From: Prosthecobacter algae
Lineage (GTDB): Bacteria; Verrucomicrobiota; Verrucomicrobiia; Verrucomicrobiales; Verrucomicrobiaceae
DNA: 64,000 nt
Reading direction: 5' to 3'
Assembly (NCBI RefSeq): GCF_039542385.1
Contig: NZ_BAABIA010000001.1
Coordinates: 434,001-498,000, forward strand
Part shown: piece by piece, positions 6,982 through 15,619 of the stretch
How the letters are laid out: every line of letters begins with the position of its first letter
How positions within the stretch are numbered: position 1 is the first letter of the stretch
Made by a program: the position numbers and the translations under genes
The notes under the pieces: generated by a model
Databases searched by the model: none
Told to the model about the DNA's origin: nothing
Seen by the model: the letters and a program-made list of their open reading frames with translations, nothing else

Positions 6982-8183
6982 GGCGTGGTGCTGGGAGGAG
7001 TGGTGGTGTCGTCGGCATCAGAGTCCTCTGACACCAGGCTGCTGACGCGGGCGGCGCGTTCAGCCGTGCGTTTTTGTTCTTCGGCTTTGCGGGTGGCTTC
7101 GGCGACTTTGGTGGCCTGCTCGGAGGCGGCAGCCGTCTCGGTCTGGGCGCGGTTGTAGGCTTCCTCAGCCAGTTGCCAACTGGAGGTGGCCTTGTTGCCC
7201 TGCTTGAGTCCGGCGATGCTGGCCATCTCGGGTTCGAAGACGTCCTGAGTGTAGATGTAAAACTGGGTGCCGGCACCGACTCGGACGAAGTCCAGATCCT
7301 GCTCCAGTTTTTTGGTGAGGAGGCCTGAGTAGGCGGAGGCGGCCTGGGAGCCACCTCCTAGGGCGGCATTGCGACTGTTGTTTTGTGGGACCAGGCCGTA
7401 GACGGACTGGAACTGGTCCTGCTTGTTGTTCATGATGCCTTCGAGGGCTTCGGCCACGAGGATTTTAAGCTCGGCATATTGGTCGTTTTTGATGATCTGG
7501 CCACGGATGCCGGCAGAGCCGTCGGTGATGGCGTAGGTGCCGTCGGAAAGACGTTCGTGGTCCAGCGCGACTGCGCTGATGTTGTATTCCCGGCCATCGG
7601 CCCAGACAAAGGTAAAGCTGCCTGAGACTTCGATGCGGTCACGGGATCTGCCTTTGCCCGCCTTAGCCTGCACTTGGGTGCCTGCGGGGACGATGAGGCG
7701 CTTATTCCAGTAGATGTCTTCTGTCACCAGCGCGAGCACGGGAGTGTCCAGAGAAGAGGAATCCACGGTAATGACGAGAGCGGCTTTGATGAGCAGGCCA
7801 CGTGGGGCGAAAAGCTTGGGCTCCTTGGCGACGTAAGGCTCGGGCGCAGTGTTGGAGATGTGTACGAGCTTGGGGAAAGGGGGAGCCTTTTGGGGTTTCT
7901 TTTGGCTGCTGGTTGTGGGGATAAAGGTGGGGGCTGGTGGCTTTTTGGGCGCGACGACGAGTTTGTCCACCTGCTGGCCGCTGCCGACCGTGGCGGTGCG
8001 TTTTTCACCGAGTGCGACGGTCTTTTCCTCCAGGGCGACCTGTGCCTGGGGGCCAGCGGAGGCTGGTGCGGCATTGACTGGTAGCGGCTGCTTTTTGGTG
8101 AGATAAAAGGCCCCGCCGGCGATACCGACGACGACGACCAGAAGGCCCATCTGCACGCCGGTTTTTTGGAGATACTTGGTCAT
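6978..8183 (-). CDS. VirB10/TrbI-like secretion channel protein
   Basis: A 401-residue bitopic protein. A short cytoplasmic start and one membrane helix (about 13-30) are followed by a Pro/Lys-rich periplasmic linker and a beta-rich domain beginning near residue 128. That domain contains LIVPAGTQVQAKAG, a VRVGAGTQFYIYTQD strand near residue 310 and other features of VirB10/TrbI C-terminal domains, which span the periplasm and reach the outer-membrane pore in type IV secretion systems. A charged, probably helical extension (about 340-401, with KAEEQKRTAERAA) follows the usual end of the domain. It sits after the VirB9-like gene, as in virB operons. Confidence 0.75.
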   Translation of the reverse strand: MTKYLQKTGVQMGLLVVVVGIAGGAFYLTKKQPLPVNAAPASAGPQAQVALEEKTVALGEKRTATVGSGQQVDKLVVAPKKPPAPTFIPTTSSQKKPQKAPPFPKLVHISNTAPEPYVAKEPKLFAPRGLLIKAALVITVDSSSLDTPVLALVTEDIYWNKRLIVPAGTQVQAKAGKGRSRDRIEVSGSFTFVWADGREYNISAVALDHERLSDGTYAITDGSAGIRGQIIKNDQYAELKILVAEALEGIMNNKQDQFQSVYGLVPQNNSRNAALGGGSQAASAYSGLLTKKLEQDLDFVRVGAGTQFYIYTQDVFEPEMASIAGLKQGNKATSSWQLAEEAYNRAQTETAAASEQATKVAEATRKAEEQKRTAERAARVSSLVSEDSDADDTTTPPSTTP

Positions 8184-8198
8184 GGCAGGAATGGGAGG

Positions 8199-9131
8199 CT
8201 ATTTGCTGTTGTCCGCCGTGGCATCGCCGAAAAGGGCAGGGGAGATCTGGCTGCGGCCGGCTTCAGGCAGCTCGATGCGGAAGTCCTGATTGATGGAGAG
8301 GCCCTCACGCCCGCCTCCTGGGCCGCCCTGGAGTAGGACATCCATGAGAACCTTTTGGCCGGGAGGGGCGACGCCGCTGCAATCCACCATCTGGGCATTG
8401 TAGCTGCGTTCCCCCACGCGGACTTTCACGCCGCTGGGGTCGAACTCGTAGGTTTCCGTTCCGGTGTTGACGAGGTGGCAGCGGAAGGCGGTGATGTCTT
8501 TGGACGGATTCCGTTGGATCTCATAGATGGTCGCGGTGACGCCTTTGTAGGTGGAGGTCATGTCCAGTCCATTGCGCTCCAGCCAGCCCTGGAAAAGACC
8601 GGGATTGAGTGACTGGAGTGCCTTGCGGCTCTTGATCTTGCTGAGCATGCCGACGAGTTCTTCCGAGCTGAAATCGATGCGGTTTTTGACCACCTGTTCA
8701 GGGGTGGTGGGGGCGGCAGCATCCTTTTCCTGCGGGGGGGAGACGATGACGGCGAGGTTGGCCTCATCGGAAGGGACGAAGCGCAGCAGATGGATGTGGC
8801 GGGAGGTGCGAACGGTCGCGTGGCAGGGCTCGCCAGGTTTTACTAAACGGACGACAAGGGTGTCTCCGATGACGTTTTCATAGTGGACGATGGCGACTTT
8901 GGCCTGGGTCATTTGTGCGGCCGCATTGGGGTCCGTCACCAGTCCGAAACCTGTCAGTAGCGTGATCTTTTCCGGGAAGGTGATGGTGGTGGCAACGGTG
9001 GCATTGATAGAGATGTCATGGACCAGTTTTTTGGAGTCCAGCATGACGAGCTCACGCCCCTGCTGCACCTGTGCCTGTGTGGTGAAGGCGGAGAGGAGAG
9101 TGAGGGAAAGGAAGCAAAGGAAGGGTCTCAT
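8199..9131 (-). CDS. VirB9/TraK-like periplasmic core protein
   Basis: A 310-residue protein with a cleavable signal peptide (about 1-20, ending TTQAQ). The N-terminal mature region has the pattern LVHDISINATVATTITFP, like the first beta domain of VirB9/TrbG/TraK core proteins. A linker of about 60 residues follows, then a second beta-rich domain (about 195-295) with YEFDPSGVKVRVGERSY. VirB9 homologues form the periplasmic ring with VirB7 and VirB10. The start overlaps the upstream VirB8-like gene by 4 bases. The homology is remote, so position in the operon carries much of the call. Confidence 0.6.
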   Translation of the reverse strand: MRPFLCFLSLTLLSAFTTQAQVQQGRELVMLDSKKLVHDISINATVATTITFPEKITLLTGFGLVTDPNAAAQMTQAKVAIVHYENVIGDTLVVRLVKPGEPCHATVRTSRHIHLLRFVPSDEANLAVIVSPPQEKDAAAPTTPEQVVKNRIDFSSEELVGMLSKIKSRKALQSLNPGLFQGWLERNGLDMTSTYKGVTATIYEIQRNPSKDITAFRCHLVNTGTETYEFDPSGVKVRVGERSYNAQMVDCSGVAPPGQKVLMDVLLQGGPGGGREGLSINQDFRIELPEAGRSQISPALFGDATADNSK

Positions 9132-9760
9132 GAGTCGCTGATTTTCTCCAATTCGTACTTCACCATCTGATCAATGACGGAGGGGAAGGCTTTATTGCGG
9201 CGGATATCCGGGTTCAGGCGCCAGAAGAGCTGCAGGCGGAAGCGATAGGTCTCGTTCTGTTCCTTGTTGTTGAATCGGCTGCGACGATAGACAAAGCCAG
9301 TCGCCTCCGTGATGCATACGGTGTCAGCCGTGCCCAGGAGGGCGTTGGTTTCGATGCTGAAGGTCTGGTGCACATCTTGGTTCCTGAAGTAGAGGCTTTC
9401 GGTTTCCAGCTTTTTGCGTATGAGGCTGTAGCTCTTTTTGGTGCACAAAAGGGGCAGCCTTTGGGCGTGGGTGATGCCCTCAGGTCCCCGGTCGAAAATG
9501 GCCTCCACCGCCATTTCGGAGAGGTTCAGGTGCATGGGCTTCATCTTGTTGTAATTCACACCAGGGGCGATGTAGTAGCCGCCGCCGGTGTCCATGACGA
9601 CGAAGGGGGGGCGGGCCTTCAGCTCCTCGGACATGAGGACGAGGTACCAAGCACAGGTGGAGGCGACGATGCAGGCGACGACGAACCAGAACACCGCCGT
9701 TTGGTCACGCGCAATGAGCGTGTCTATGGCACTTTTTTTCTTGGGTAGGGCAGTGGCCAT
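9128..9760 (-). CDS. VirB8-like inner-membrane protein, second copy
   Basis: A 210-residue bitopic protein: basic N-terminus (MATALPKKKSA), one membrane helix (about 22-42) and a mixed alpha/beta periplasmic domain. The layout and size match VirB8/TraE/TrbF subunits, which bridge inner and outer parts of type IV secretion systems. It shares with its upstream neighbour the sequence around the helix (LIARDQTAVFWFVVAC here, FIAKDKLAIFWFLVSC there), the motif NRGP or DRGPEG near residue 100, and a C-terminal W-R-NP pattern (FWRLNPDIRRNKAF), so the two are tandem paralogues. One base separates them. Confidence 0.65.
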   Translation of the reverse strand: MATALPKKKSAIDTLIARDQTAVFWFVVACIVASTCAWYLVLMSEELKARPPFVVMDTGGGYYIAPGVNYNKMKPMHLNLSEMAVEAIFDRGPEGITHAQRLPLLCTKKSYSLIRKKLETESLYFRNQDVHQTFSIETNALLGTADTVCITEATGFVYRRSRFNNKEQNETYRFRLQLFWRLNPDIRRNKAFPSVIDQMVKYELEKISDS

Positions 9761-9761
9761 G

Positions 9762-10388
9762 TCAGGGTTTCTTTTCAGAACTGGAGAACTCTTCCAGGGT
9801 GTAGTTGATGTCTGAGCAGACGAACATGAAGCGTTTGTTGGCCCTCAGGCTGGGGTTGCGCTGCCATTGCATGGTGGCACTGACCAGGAAGGACTGGACG
9901 ACGGTCTCCTTCAGCGTGGGATCGAAGCTGACGCGGATGAGCTGGCCTTCGGTGCTGGTGATGGCGCTGCCGTCGTCAGGATTGTGGACGATGTCCACAC
10001 GGCCAAGTTCGACCATCTGGTGAATTTTGCGTTTGTCGAAGTCGAAGCTGTTGTCGCGGATGTCGAGGCGGGCTTGATCTAGCCCGTTGCCGATGAAAAG
10101 CTGTTCGAGACGGCCTGTGTTCACGGGGCCCTGAGGGCCACGGTTGAGCAAGGTTTCCATCAGCAGCCGGGTATGGAAGTCTGCGGCTTCGTTGAGGTCC
10201 TGAGGCTTCATGTCCCGGGCCATGAAAACATCGTACTGCTCAATGGGTACAAAGAGCATGCGCCCACGGCCAAGGAGGGCCTGCCCGTGGAGATACCAGC
10301 CCGTGCCGATGATGCAGCCGCAGGAAACAAGAAACCAAAAAATGGCCAGCTTGTCCTTGGCTATGAACATGTCAGTGACGCCTTTCAT
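9762..10388 (-). CDS. VirB8-like inner-membrane protein, first copy
   Basis: A 208-residue bitopic protein with a membrane helix at about 15-33 and a periplasmic domain of about 170 residues. The C-terminal region contains MQWQRNPSLRANKRFMF, matching the corresponding part of the downstream paralogue. Known VirB8-like proteins dimerise through the periplasmic domain and contact VirB9 and VirB10. Two adjacent copies suggest an obligate heteromer or two rings of different radius. The start could also be the internal Met 18 bases downstream. Confidence 0.65.
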   Translation of the reverse strand: MKGVTDMFIAKDKLAIFWFLVSCGCIIGTGWYLHGQALLGRGRMLFVPIEQYDVFMARDMKPQDLNEAADFHTRLLMETLLNRGPQGPVNTGRLEQLFIGNGLDQARLDIRDNSFDFDKRKIHQMVELGRVDIVHNPDDGSAITSTEGQLIRVSFDPTLKETVVQSFLVSATMQWQRNPSLRANKRFMFVCSDINYTLEEFSSSEKKP

Positions 10389-10406
10389 GAAAATCGAAGT
10401 CTGCTC

Positions 10407-11417
10407 TTAACTGCCTGCTTTTGATGCGGTGGAGGCTGCCCCGCCCATGGCACCTGCCCCTCCGGCCATCATGCCCACGCCCACAGCGGCCCCCGCTCCG
10501 GTAGCGGTGAGGGCGGCCCCGCCGGCGGCCATCGCGGCCCCAGAGGCTGCCTGTACCCCCGCACTGGCCATGCTGGAAGAGCCGGAGATCAAGCCCATGC
10601 CGATCTGTGCGCCAGTGGTGACGGCTTTGCTCACCACTTTGGGGGCGACGAAAAGGGTGACGAGCATCCAGAGAATGCCCAAGATGATGGGCAGGGTGCT
10701 GGTGAACATTGTGAGCAAGGTGGCGATCTGTCCGACGCCTGCTACTGGACCGAGGATGGAATCAAACAAGTCCGGGCCAGATTCCATGACGGCAATGCCG
10801 AAGAGCATGCCTAGCCCCCAGCCCAGTGGCCAGAAGCAGATGCCGATCATACCAATGTGGTATTTCACGGCGGTGTCGCGTGTCTGCTCAAAAACGAGCA
10901 TACCGAGAAAGAGGGGGCCTGCGGCGCTGCCCAGGTAAAGGGCGATGATCTGGATCTGGAATCCAATCCAGAAAAAGACATACATGATCATGGCCACCAG
11001 GGCCATTGCCCAGGCGATGACGACCTTGATGTAATACTCCACCCAGGTGAGGGGATTGAAGATGCCAAGGACGATCTCCGGGGCGCTGCCAGTATCAAAA
11101 GGGGCGGAGGCAAAGCTGTCACCCACATTGGTCAGCATGGAGATGGGATCCACGCCCAGTTCCACAAGAAGGTCATTGCCCAAGGTGGCCTGGGTGGAAA
11201 GCATCCAAGGGCCGTAGAACGGCATGATGGTGACCAGGAGACCCGAGACGATGATATGCCTAACGATGCCTGAGAGATCTCCGCCGATGATTCCCTTGTA
11301 GCTTTGGATCAGCAGTCCCGCGAAGACCAGCACAAACATCAGCAACTGCAGGACCTCGCTGCAACGTGCACAGACATCCGCCAAGTTGTCATAAAAAAAC
11401 GACATGTCGAAGTCCAT
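10407..11417 (-). CDS. VirB6/TrbL-like polytopic membrane protein
   Basis: A 336-residue protein with about six to seven hydrophobic segments (for example LMFVLVFAGLLI, IIVSGLLVTIMPF, AWAMALVAMIMYVFFWIGF, LPIILGILWMLVTLFV). It ends in an Ala/Gly-rich, low-complexity tail (about 280-336: AAMAAGGAALTATGAGAA). This is the typical build of VirB6/TrbL subunits of the inner-membrane channel, including the small-residue C-terminus of TrbL. It lies between the VirB5-like and VirB8-like genes, as expected for a virB operon. Confidence 0.75.
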   Translation of the reverse strand: MDFDMSFFYDNLADVCARCSEVLQLLMFVLVFAGLLIQSYKGIIGGDLSGIVRHIIVSGLLVTIMPFYGPWMLSTQATLGNDLLVELGVDPISMLTNVGDSFASAPFDTGSAPEIVLGIFNPLTWVEYYIKVVIAWAMALVAMIMYVFFWIGFQIQIIALYLGSAAGPLFLGMLVFEQTRDTAVKYHIGMIGICFWPLGWGLGMLFGIAVMESGPDLFDSILGPVAGVGQIATLLTMFTSTLPIILGILWMLVTLFVAPKVVSKAVTTGAQIGMGLISGSSSMASAGVQAASGAAMAAGGAALTATGAGAAVGVGMMAGGAGAMGGAASTASKAGS

Positions 11418-11482
11418 GGTGCGTCTGGGTAAGCGGTGACTGTTGTGGTAGGGTGGAAAAAGGCGGGCGGTATCCTTTTACA

Positions 11483-12379
11483 TCAGTTGGCGTCTCCGCC
11501 GGATGCTTCAGGATTTTCAGCCCCTGCGCCTCCGCCCGCATCGCGGCGGCCCCAGGTGAGATTCGGGATGAGAGGTCTGGCAGTGCCTCCGGGGGCTACA
11601 CCGCCAAAGGGGATGGGCGTGTAGGTGCCTACAGGTGTGGGGGGCGCGTCGGGATCTCCCGTCTGGTTCATGTGCTGGGCTTCTTCTTGTTTGCCCTTGG
11701 CGATGATTTGGGCCTGGGTGGTCAGCTCTTTGTGAGTCATGTCCGCATCAGCCTGGGCCACCAGGATGGTCTGGTTGCACTCTTCAATCTGGCCTCTCAG
11801 CACGGTGAGCATGGCATTGAGCTTGTGGATGGAGGCCAGATCCGTGGCTTCCTCGATTTCCTGAACGACCTGGGCCACTTCGTCGTTGAGCGTCTTCTTT
11901 CGGGCCAAGGCCTTTTCCCGCACTTCTTTGAATTCTTTGAACTGGGCCATGACGGCGGATTCCAGGCGGTATTTTGCCGGATCGCGGTCCACCTCGGCTC
12001 CATCCTTGCGGGTGACTGTGGCACCGATGGGTTCCATGAGCCCGAAAGCGTCATCAGCGAAGACCTCGGCTCCGGTCAGGGCGCCCAGCATCGCACGCTG
12101 CTCATCTTTAGTTTTGAGCGTGGTGGCGGAGGAGATGACATCATTTTTGATGATCTGGACAGACCCCAGATTGATGGTGGACGGCTCACCCATGCGATCC
12201 AGGCTGGTCTGCAGCTTTTCATTCTGAAGCTGGGCTTCGTTGAGGATCTGGGTGAGTTTCGCTGAAAGCTCTGACTGACCCATTTCCAGCGTGGGTGCGC
12301 TGGAGACGACGACGGCACCCTGGGCGAAAGCGCCCGAGGCGACCAGGAAGGAAGCAAGGATGAGGGCAGATGTTTTCAT
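11483..12379 (-). CDS. VirB5/TrbJ-like exported coiled-coil protein
   Basis: A 298-residue protein with a clear signal peptide (about 1-20, ending GAFAQG). The mature part is mostly helical, with two long coiled-coil-prone stretches (about 35-65 and 145-235: FKEFKEVREKALARKKTLND, and the QIEECNQTILVAQAD region). The Pro/Gly-rich tail is probably disordered. VirB5/TrbJ proteins are exported, helical, minor pilus components of similar size, and the gene sits in the virB5 position between VirB4-like and VirB6-like genes. Sequence alone does not prove homology. Confidence 0.55.
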   Translation of the reverse strand: MKTSALILASFLVASGAFAQGAVVVSSAPTLEMGQSELSAKLTQILNEAQLQNEKLQTSLDRMGEPSTINLGSVQIIKNDVISSATTLKTKDEQRAMLGALTGAEVFADDAFGLMEPIGATVTRKDGAEVDRDPAKYRLESAVMAQFKEFKEVREKALARKKTLNDEVAQVVQEIEEATDLASIHKLNAMLTVLRGQIEECNQTILVAQADADMTHKELTTQAQIIAKGKQEEAQHMNQTGDPDAPPTPVGTYTPIPFGGVAPGGTARPLIPNLTWGRRDAGGGAGAENPEASGGDAN

Positions 12380-12409
12380 GATGTGCGCGAGTGAGGGATG
12401 TGGCCGGTG

Positions 12410-12919
12410 TTATTCGACGACTTCGATGACCACCTTGCGGGGTTCGACGAGCACGCCGTCAGTCGTCACGTGCTCAGGGACAGGAACTTCATAATAGCGA
12501 CGCTGGATGGAGGAATCCTCGCTGGGCCGTTCGGCATCGCGCTTCACCCAATAAAGTTCCTTGATGGCATCGCTACGGCCTTTGTTGTATCCGTCGAGAT
12601 ACTTTTGACGGACTTCGTTTTTCGCAAAGCTGTCGCTGATAGCCCCGGCTGCATAGCCTGCGGCGGCACCGGTGATGAGTCCGGAATTGTCTTCGAGAAA
12701 GCTGCCATCACTGCCACCACCGGAGCTGCCACTGCCGCTGCCGCCAGAGCTGCCCGATGAGGAATCGTCGTCGCCATTGAGGAGGTTGTCGCCGATGAGG
12801 GCCCCGATGAGTCCGCCCGAGGCGGCGCCGAGCAGGCCTTTGTTCATGGTGCCGTCACTGCTGGTGCAGGAGGCCAGCGCGATGCTGAGACCGCTGAGGA
12901 GGATGAAGTGTCGTTTCAT
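12410..12919 (-). CDS. Glycine-zipper lipoprotein, possible VirB7 counterpart
   Basis: A 169-residue lipoprotein with lipobox LASC (cysteine near 18). Two glycine-zipper segments (GLLGAASGGLIGALIGDNLL and SGLITGAAAGYAAGAISDSF) flank a Ser/Gly-rich linker, and a charged C-terminal region with several Val-rich strands follows (YYEVPVPEHV). Glycine zippers often insert into or oligomerise at membranes. The start overlaps the VirB4-like stop by 4 bases. VirB7 is a small outer-membrane lipoprotein of the core complex; this protein could fill that role, but it is larger than VirB7 and sits earlier in the operon. Confidence 0.6.
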   Translation of the reverse strand: MKRHFILLSGLSIALASCTSSDGTMNKGLLGAASGGLIGALIGDNLLNGDDDSSSGSSGGSGSGSSGGGSDGSFLEDNSGLITGAAAGYAAGAISDSFAKNEVRQKYLDGYNKGRSDAIKELYWVKRDAERPSEDSSIQRRYYEVPVPEHVTTDGVLVEPRKVVIEVVE

Positions 12920-15615
12920 GCTTTGGACTTGGCTTGGCTGAGGATCATTTTGTAGGCGTCACCGCCGAATTCTTTGAGCTCTTCGTTCTGGCGCTCAAAG
13001 GCCTCCCCGGAAGTGGCGGAGGCGAGGATCATTTCCTTGGAGGCCTGATGGCGGCCGATGGCGATGCGGGGGCGGCCGGTGGCCTCGTGATAGTAAACAA
13101 AGGACCCGTAGGGGTCGGTCTTCATTTCCGATGGGTCGGGGAAGCTGGTGACCTGCTTTTTCGTGATGGATGGGATGCGGAAGCCCTCGCTCATGCTGTC
13201 CACATCGCGCTGGTCCGGCTGCTTTAGCATGAACATGATGCGGGAGTTCCCCACGACTGAGGAGCGCACAGGGTGGTCCTTGATGCGCTGGAACTGCTGG
13301 ATGATGGAGAAGACCCAGCAGGAATACTTGCGCATACGCTCGTAGTATTCGCGTGTGATACGGTCACCATCCGGCATGGCGAGGAAGGCGGAGAGCTCCT
13401 CGAGAATCACGCGTTTGCGGGTAGAGCGCGGGCGGCTCATGATCTCCTTCCTCAGGTCATTGGTAATGAGGAATGCGGCGACGGTGCGCAGCTCTTTCGC
13501 GGATTCAGGGATGTAGGACAGCTCAAAGTGGACCACCTTGCCGCTCAAATCCACGTTGTTGACGCCGTCAAGAATGGCACCGTAGCGGCCTGTTCGGCTC
13601 CAGGGTTCTAACAACATGCGTAACAGGCCGAGATCCTCATGGGCACGGCGCTGGCGGCTTTCCAGATTCAGCAATTCCACGAACTGGCTGTGGGTGGGCA
13701 TGTCCTCAGCCTTCATGAGGGTGTAGGCGAGGCTCATCAGGTCCCACTGGTTGCCGGGGTTGTTGAGGTAGTCCTCGACGATTCCCGGATCAATGGCCAG
13801 TCGGTTCAGCTCATGGGCCTCCGCGTTGCCTTCTAGCATCTCCGCGCTGAAGTCCAGCCAGGCATCGGCCAGGACGGTGCCCTGGGGCATTTTGCGCCGG
13901 CGCCATTCCTCGGCGACGTTGACCCGGCGTGCGGCCTCAAAGCGGCCTTCGGGACTGCGGCTGGCCCAGGTTTCAAACTGGTCCACATAGATGCGTTCGA
14001 TCTGCTTAGAGAGCAGCGCCTGGCGGATACGGTCCTTGTCAATGTCGGGCGGTGGGCCCGCCATCAGGTGGGCGATGGCGGTGGCTCCGCCAAGTTGGTC
14101 GGAGGTCAGCGGCAGGCCGCGGGTGTCGAAGTAGTTGAAGGTGAGGTTGCCATTGGGCTGCACGATGATCGGCTTGCAGCCATAGAGGCGGGTGAAGAGG
14201 TTGTAAGATAGGCCTTCCTCCACAATTGCGGTGTAGTCATAGTAAGGGGCGGTCTGGGTGAGGAGGTCGATGGTGAAGACCGACTTGCCCGCGCCAGAGG
14301 CCCCGAACATGATGCCGTGCTCCGGTCGCATGGATCCTTTGTTGCCCACGAAGGTGGTGGTGCCGACGAGAGCCCCGCGCGGGCCGTCATAGATGGCTTC
14401 GGCCTCGGCTAGATCTCCTGTCGGCGTGCTGGAGACGGGCAGTAGATCGGCCAGGTTGACGTCCTCGACGTAAAGCTTGAAATCGTTGTAGTTGGCCCAC
14501 GTCCAGCCGGGCATGCAGAGCTGCCAGTAGTTGCGTACGCTGGTCGGCAGGGTGGGCTCATAGGCCTGGGCACCGCCAAGTTTCAGGATGGAATTTTTGA
14601 TGGCGGAAAGCTTGCTGGCGCAGTTGTCCGGATTGCGGTCCCACACACGCACGATGAGGTGCATGCGGTAGGGCACGACCTCGTTGGTGGTGAGGCGGCG
14701 GATGCGGGTGCGCAGCTTCATCAGCGTGGCTTCCAGCGAGGGGGTGATCTTGCCACGCTCCAGCCTCGCTACTTTTCCTTCGGTGGCGACACGGTCTTTT
14801 TCGACATCGCCGGCCTCGATGTTGGCGACGATCTGGTAATCCAGAATGTCCATCTGCGTGAGCAGCCGCATCATGCCGATGTAGGTGAACTTGGGCAGCG
14901 TCTTCATGACGCAGATGCCCTGGTAAAAGCCGTCCATCTTGAAGGTGGATGTGCCCATGCGGTAAGGGGCCGCATCGCTGTTGAAGCACATTTCGCAGAC
15001 GGTCTTGGAGGGGTCGTAAATGTCCTCCAGCTTCAGGGCTTCGTTCTCAAAGGCGCTGGGATTGAAGTAACGGTAGAAAGCCTCAAAGTGCTCCATGTTG
15101 TCCATGGGGGCGATGCGGCCGCCGAGGCCACCCAGTTGCTGGCGGAGTGTTTCTTCCAGCTCGGACTGCTCGCGTTTGGCGGCTTGCAGCAGCTCCTCGT
15201 AATAGGCCCTGCCGCCACCCATGGACTTGCCCTGGATTTTGGAGGTGAAGTAAAATTGCAGATGCTCGCGTCGCAGTTGGTGGTCGCGGATCTTTTTGTC
15301 GTAGCGGTTGTAGCGTTCTTCACGCTGGCGGGTGGACCAGCGGTCCTGCGGCAGTTCCTCGGTGTTTTGGCGGTAGCGCTCCAGTTCCTTCCGGTAGTCG
15401 CTGTCCACACTCCAGGAGACCTGCATGCGCAGTTCTGGGCGGATCATGCGCAGGAGCACCCGTAGGTTGTCCTCCAGGGACATGAGCCAGGAGGCATCCG
15501 TGTTTTCCGTGTCGGGCATCTCCACGTTGTACCCTTTGCCGATGGCACCTCCACGGGCGAGGCCGCGATAGATGATGAGGTCCTCGTCGAGGTAAGAATT
15601 CACGAATTTCGCCAT
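12916..15615 (-). CDS. VirB4/TraC-like secretion ATPase
   Basis: An 899-residue protein taken from the ATG at 15615 (MAKFVNSYL), four bases after the upstream stop; the open frame to 15738 overlaps that gene and reads as nonsense. The N-terminal half fits the VirB4/TrbE/CagE N-domain. The C-terminal half is a RecA-like ATPase with Walker A GASGAGKS (438-445) and the typical following segment (TAIVEEGLSYN). The Walker B region reads RVILEELSAF (EE at 739-740), where VirB4 proteins usually have DE. VirB4 ATPases drive pilus biogenesis and substrate transfer in all type IV secretion systems. This is the most securely recognised subunit of the operon. Confidence 0.85.
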   Translation of the reverse strand: MAKFVNSYLDEDLIIYRGLARGGAIGKGYNVEMPDTENTDASWLMSLEDNLRVLLRMIRPELRMQVSWSVDSDYRKELERYRQNTEELPQDRWSTRQREERYNRYDKKIRDHQLRREHLQFYFTSKIQGKSMGGGRAYYEELLQAAKREQSELEETLRQQLGGLGGRIAPMDNMEHFEAFYRYFNPSAFENEALKLEDIYDPSKTVCEMCFNSDAAPYRMGTSTFKMDGFYQGICVMKTLPKFTYIGMMRLLTQMDILDYQIVANIEAGDVEKDRVATEGKVARLERGKITPSLEATLMKLRTRIRRLTTNEVVPYRMHLIVRVWDRNPDNCASKLSAIKNSILKLGGAQAYEPTLPTSVRNYWQLCMPGWTWANYNDFKLYVEDVNLADLLPVSSTPTGDLAEAEAIYDGPRGALVGTTTFVGNKGSMRPEHGIMFGASGAGKSVFTIDLLTQTAPYYDYTAIVEEGLSYNLFTRLYGCKPIIVQPNGNLTFNYFDTRGLPLTSDQLGGATAIAHLMAGPPPDIDKDRIRQALLSKQIERIYVDQFETWASRSPEGRFEAARRVNVAEEWRRRKMPQGTVLADAWLDFSAEMLEGNAEAHELNRLAIDPGIVEDYLNNPGNQWDLMSLAYTLMKAEDMPTHSQFVELLNLESRQRRAHEDLGLLRMLLEPWSRTGRYGAILDGVNNVDLSGKVVHFELSYIPESAKELRTVAAFLITNDLRKEIMSRPRSTRKRVILEELSAFLAMPDGDRITREYYERMRKYSCWVFSIIQQFQRIKDHPVRSSVVGNSRIMFMLKQPDQRDVDSMSEGFRIPSITKKQVTSFPDPSEMKTDPYGSFVYYHEATGRPRIAIGRHQASKEMILASATSGEAFERQNEELKEFGGDAYKMILSQAKSKA

Positions 15616-15619
15616 CGCT

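Noticed and set aside
6277-7158. Long plus-strand open frame of 293 codons
   Set aside because: It runs antisense to the coiled-coil lipoprotein and VirB10-like genes and has low-complexity, Phe/Gly-rich composition; the minus-strand proteins have signal peptides and recognisable folds.
11366-12265. Plus-strand open frame of 299 codons
   Set aside because: Antisense to the VirB5- and VirB6-like genes, with no recognisable motif and shadow-like composition.
14659-15465. Plus-strand open frame of 268 codons
   Set aside because: Antisense to the VirB4-like ATPase, whose motifs are clear.
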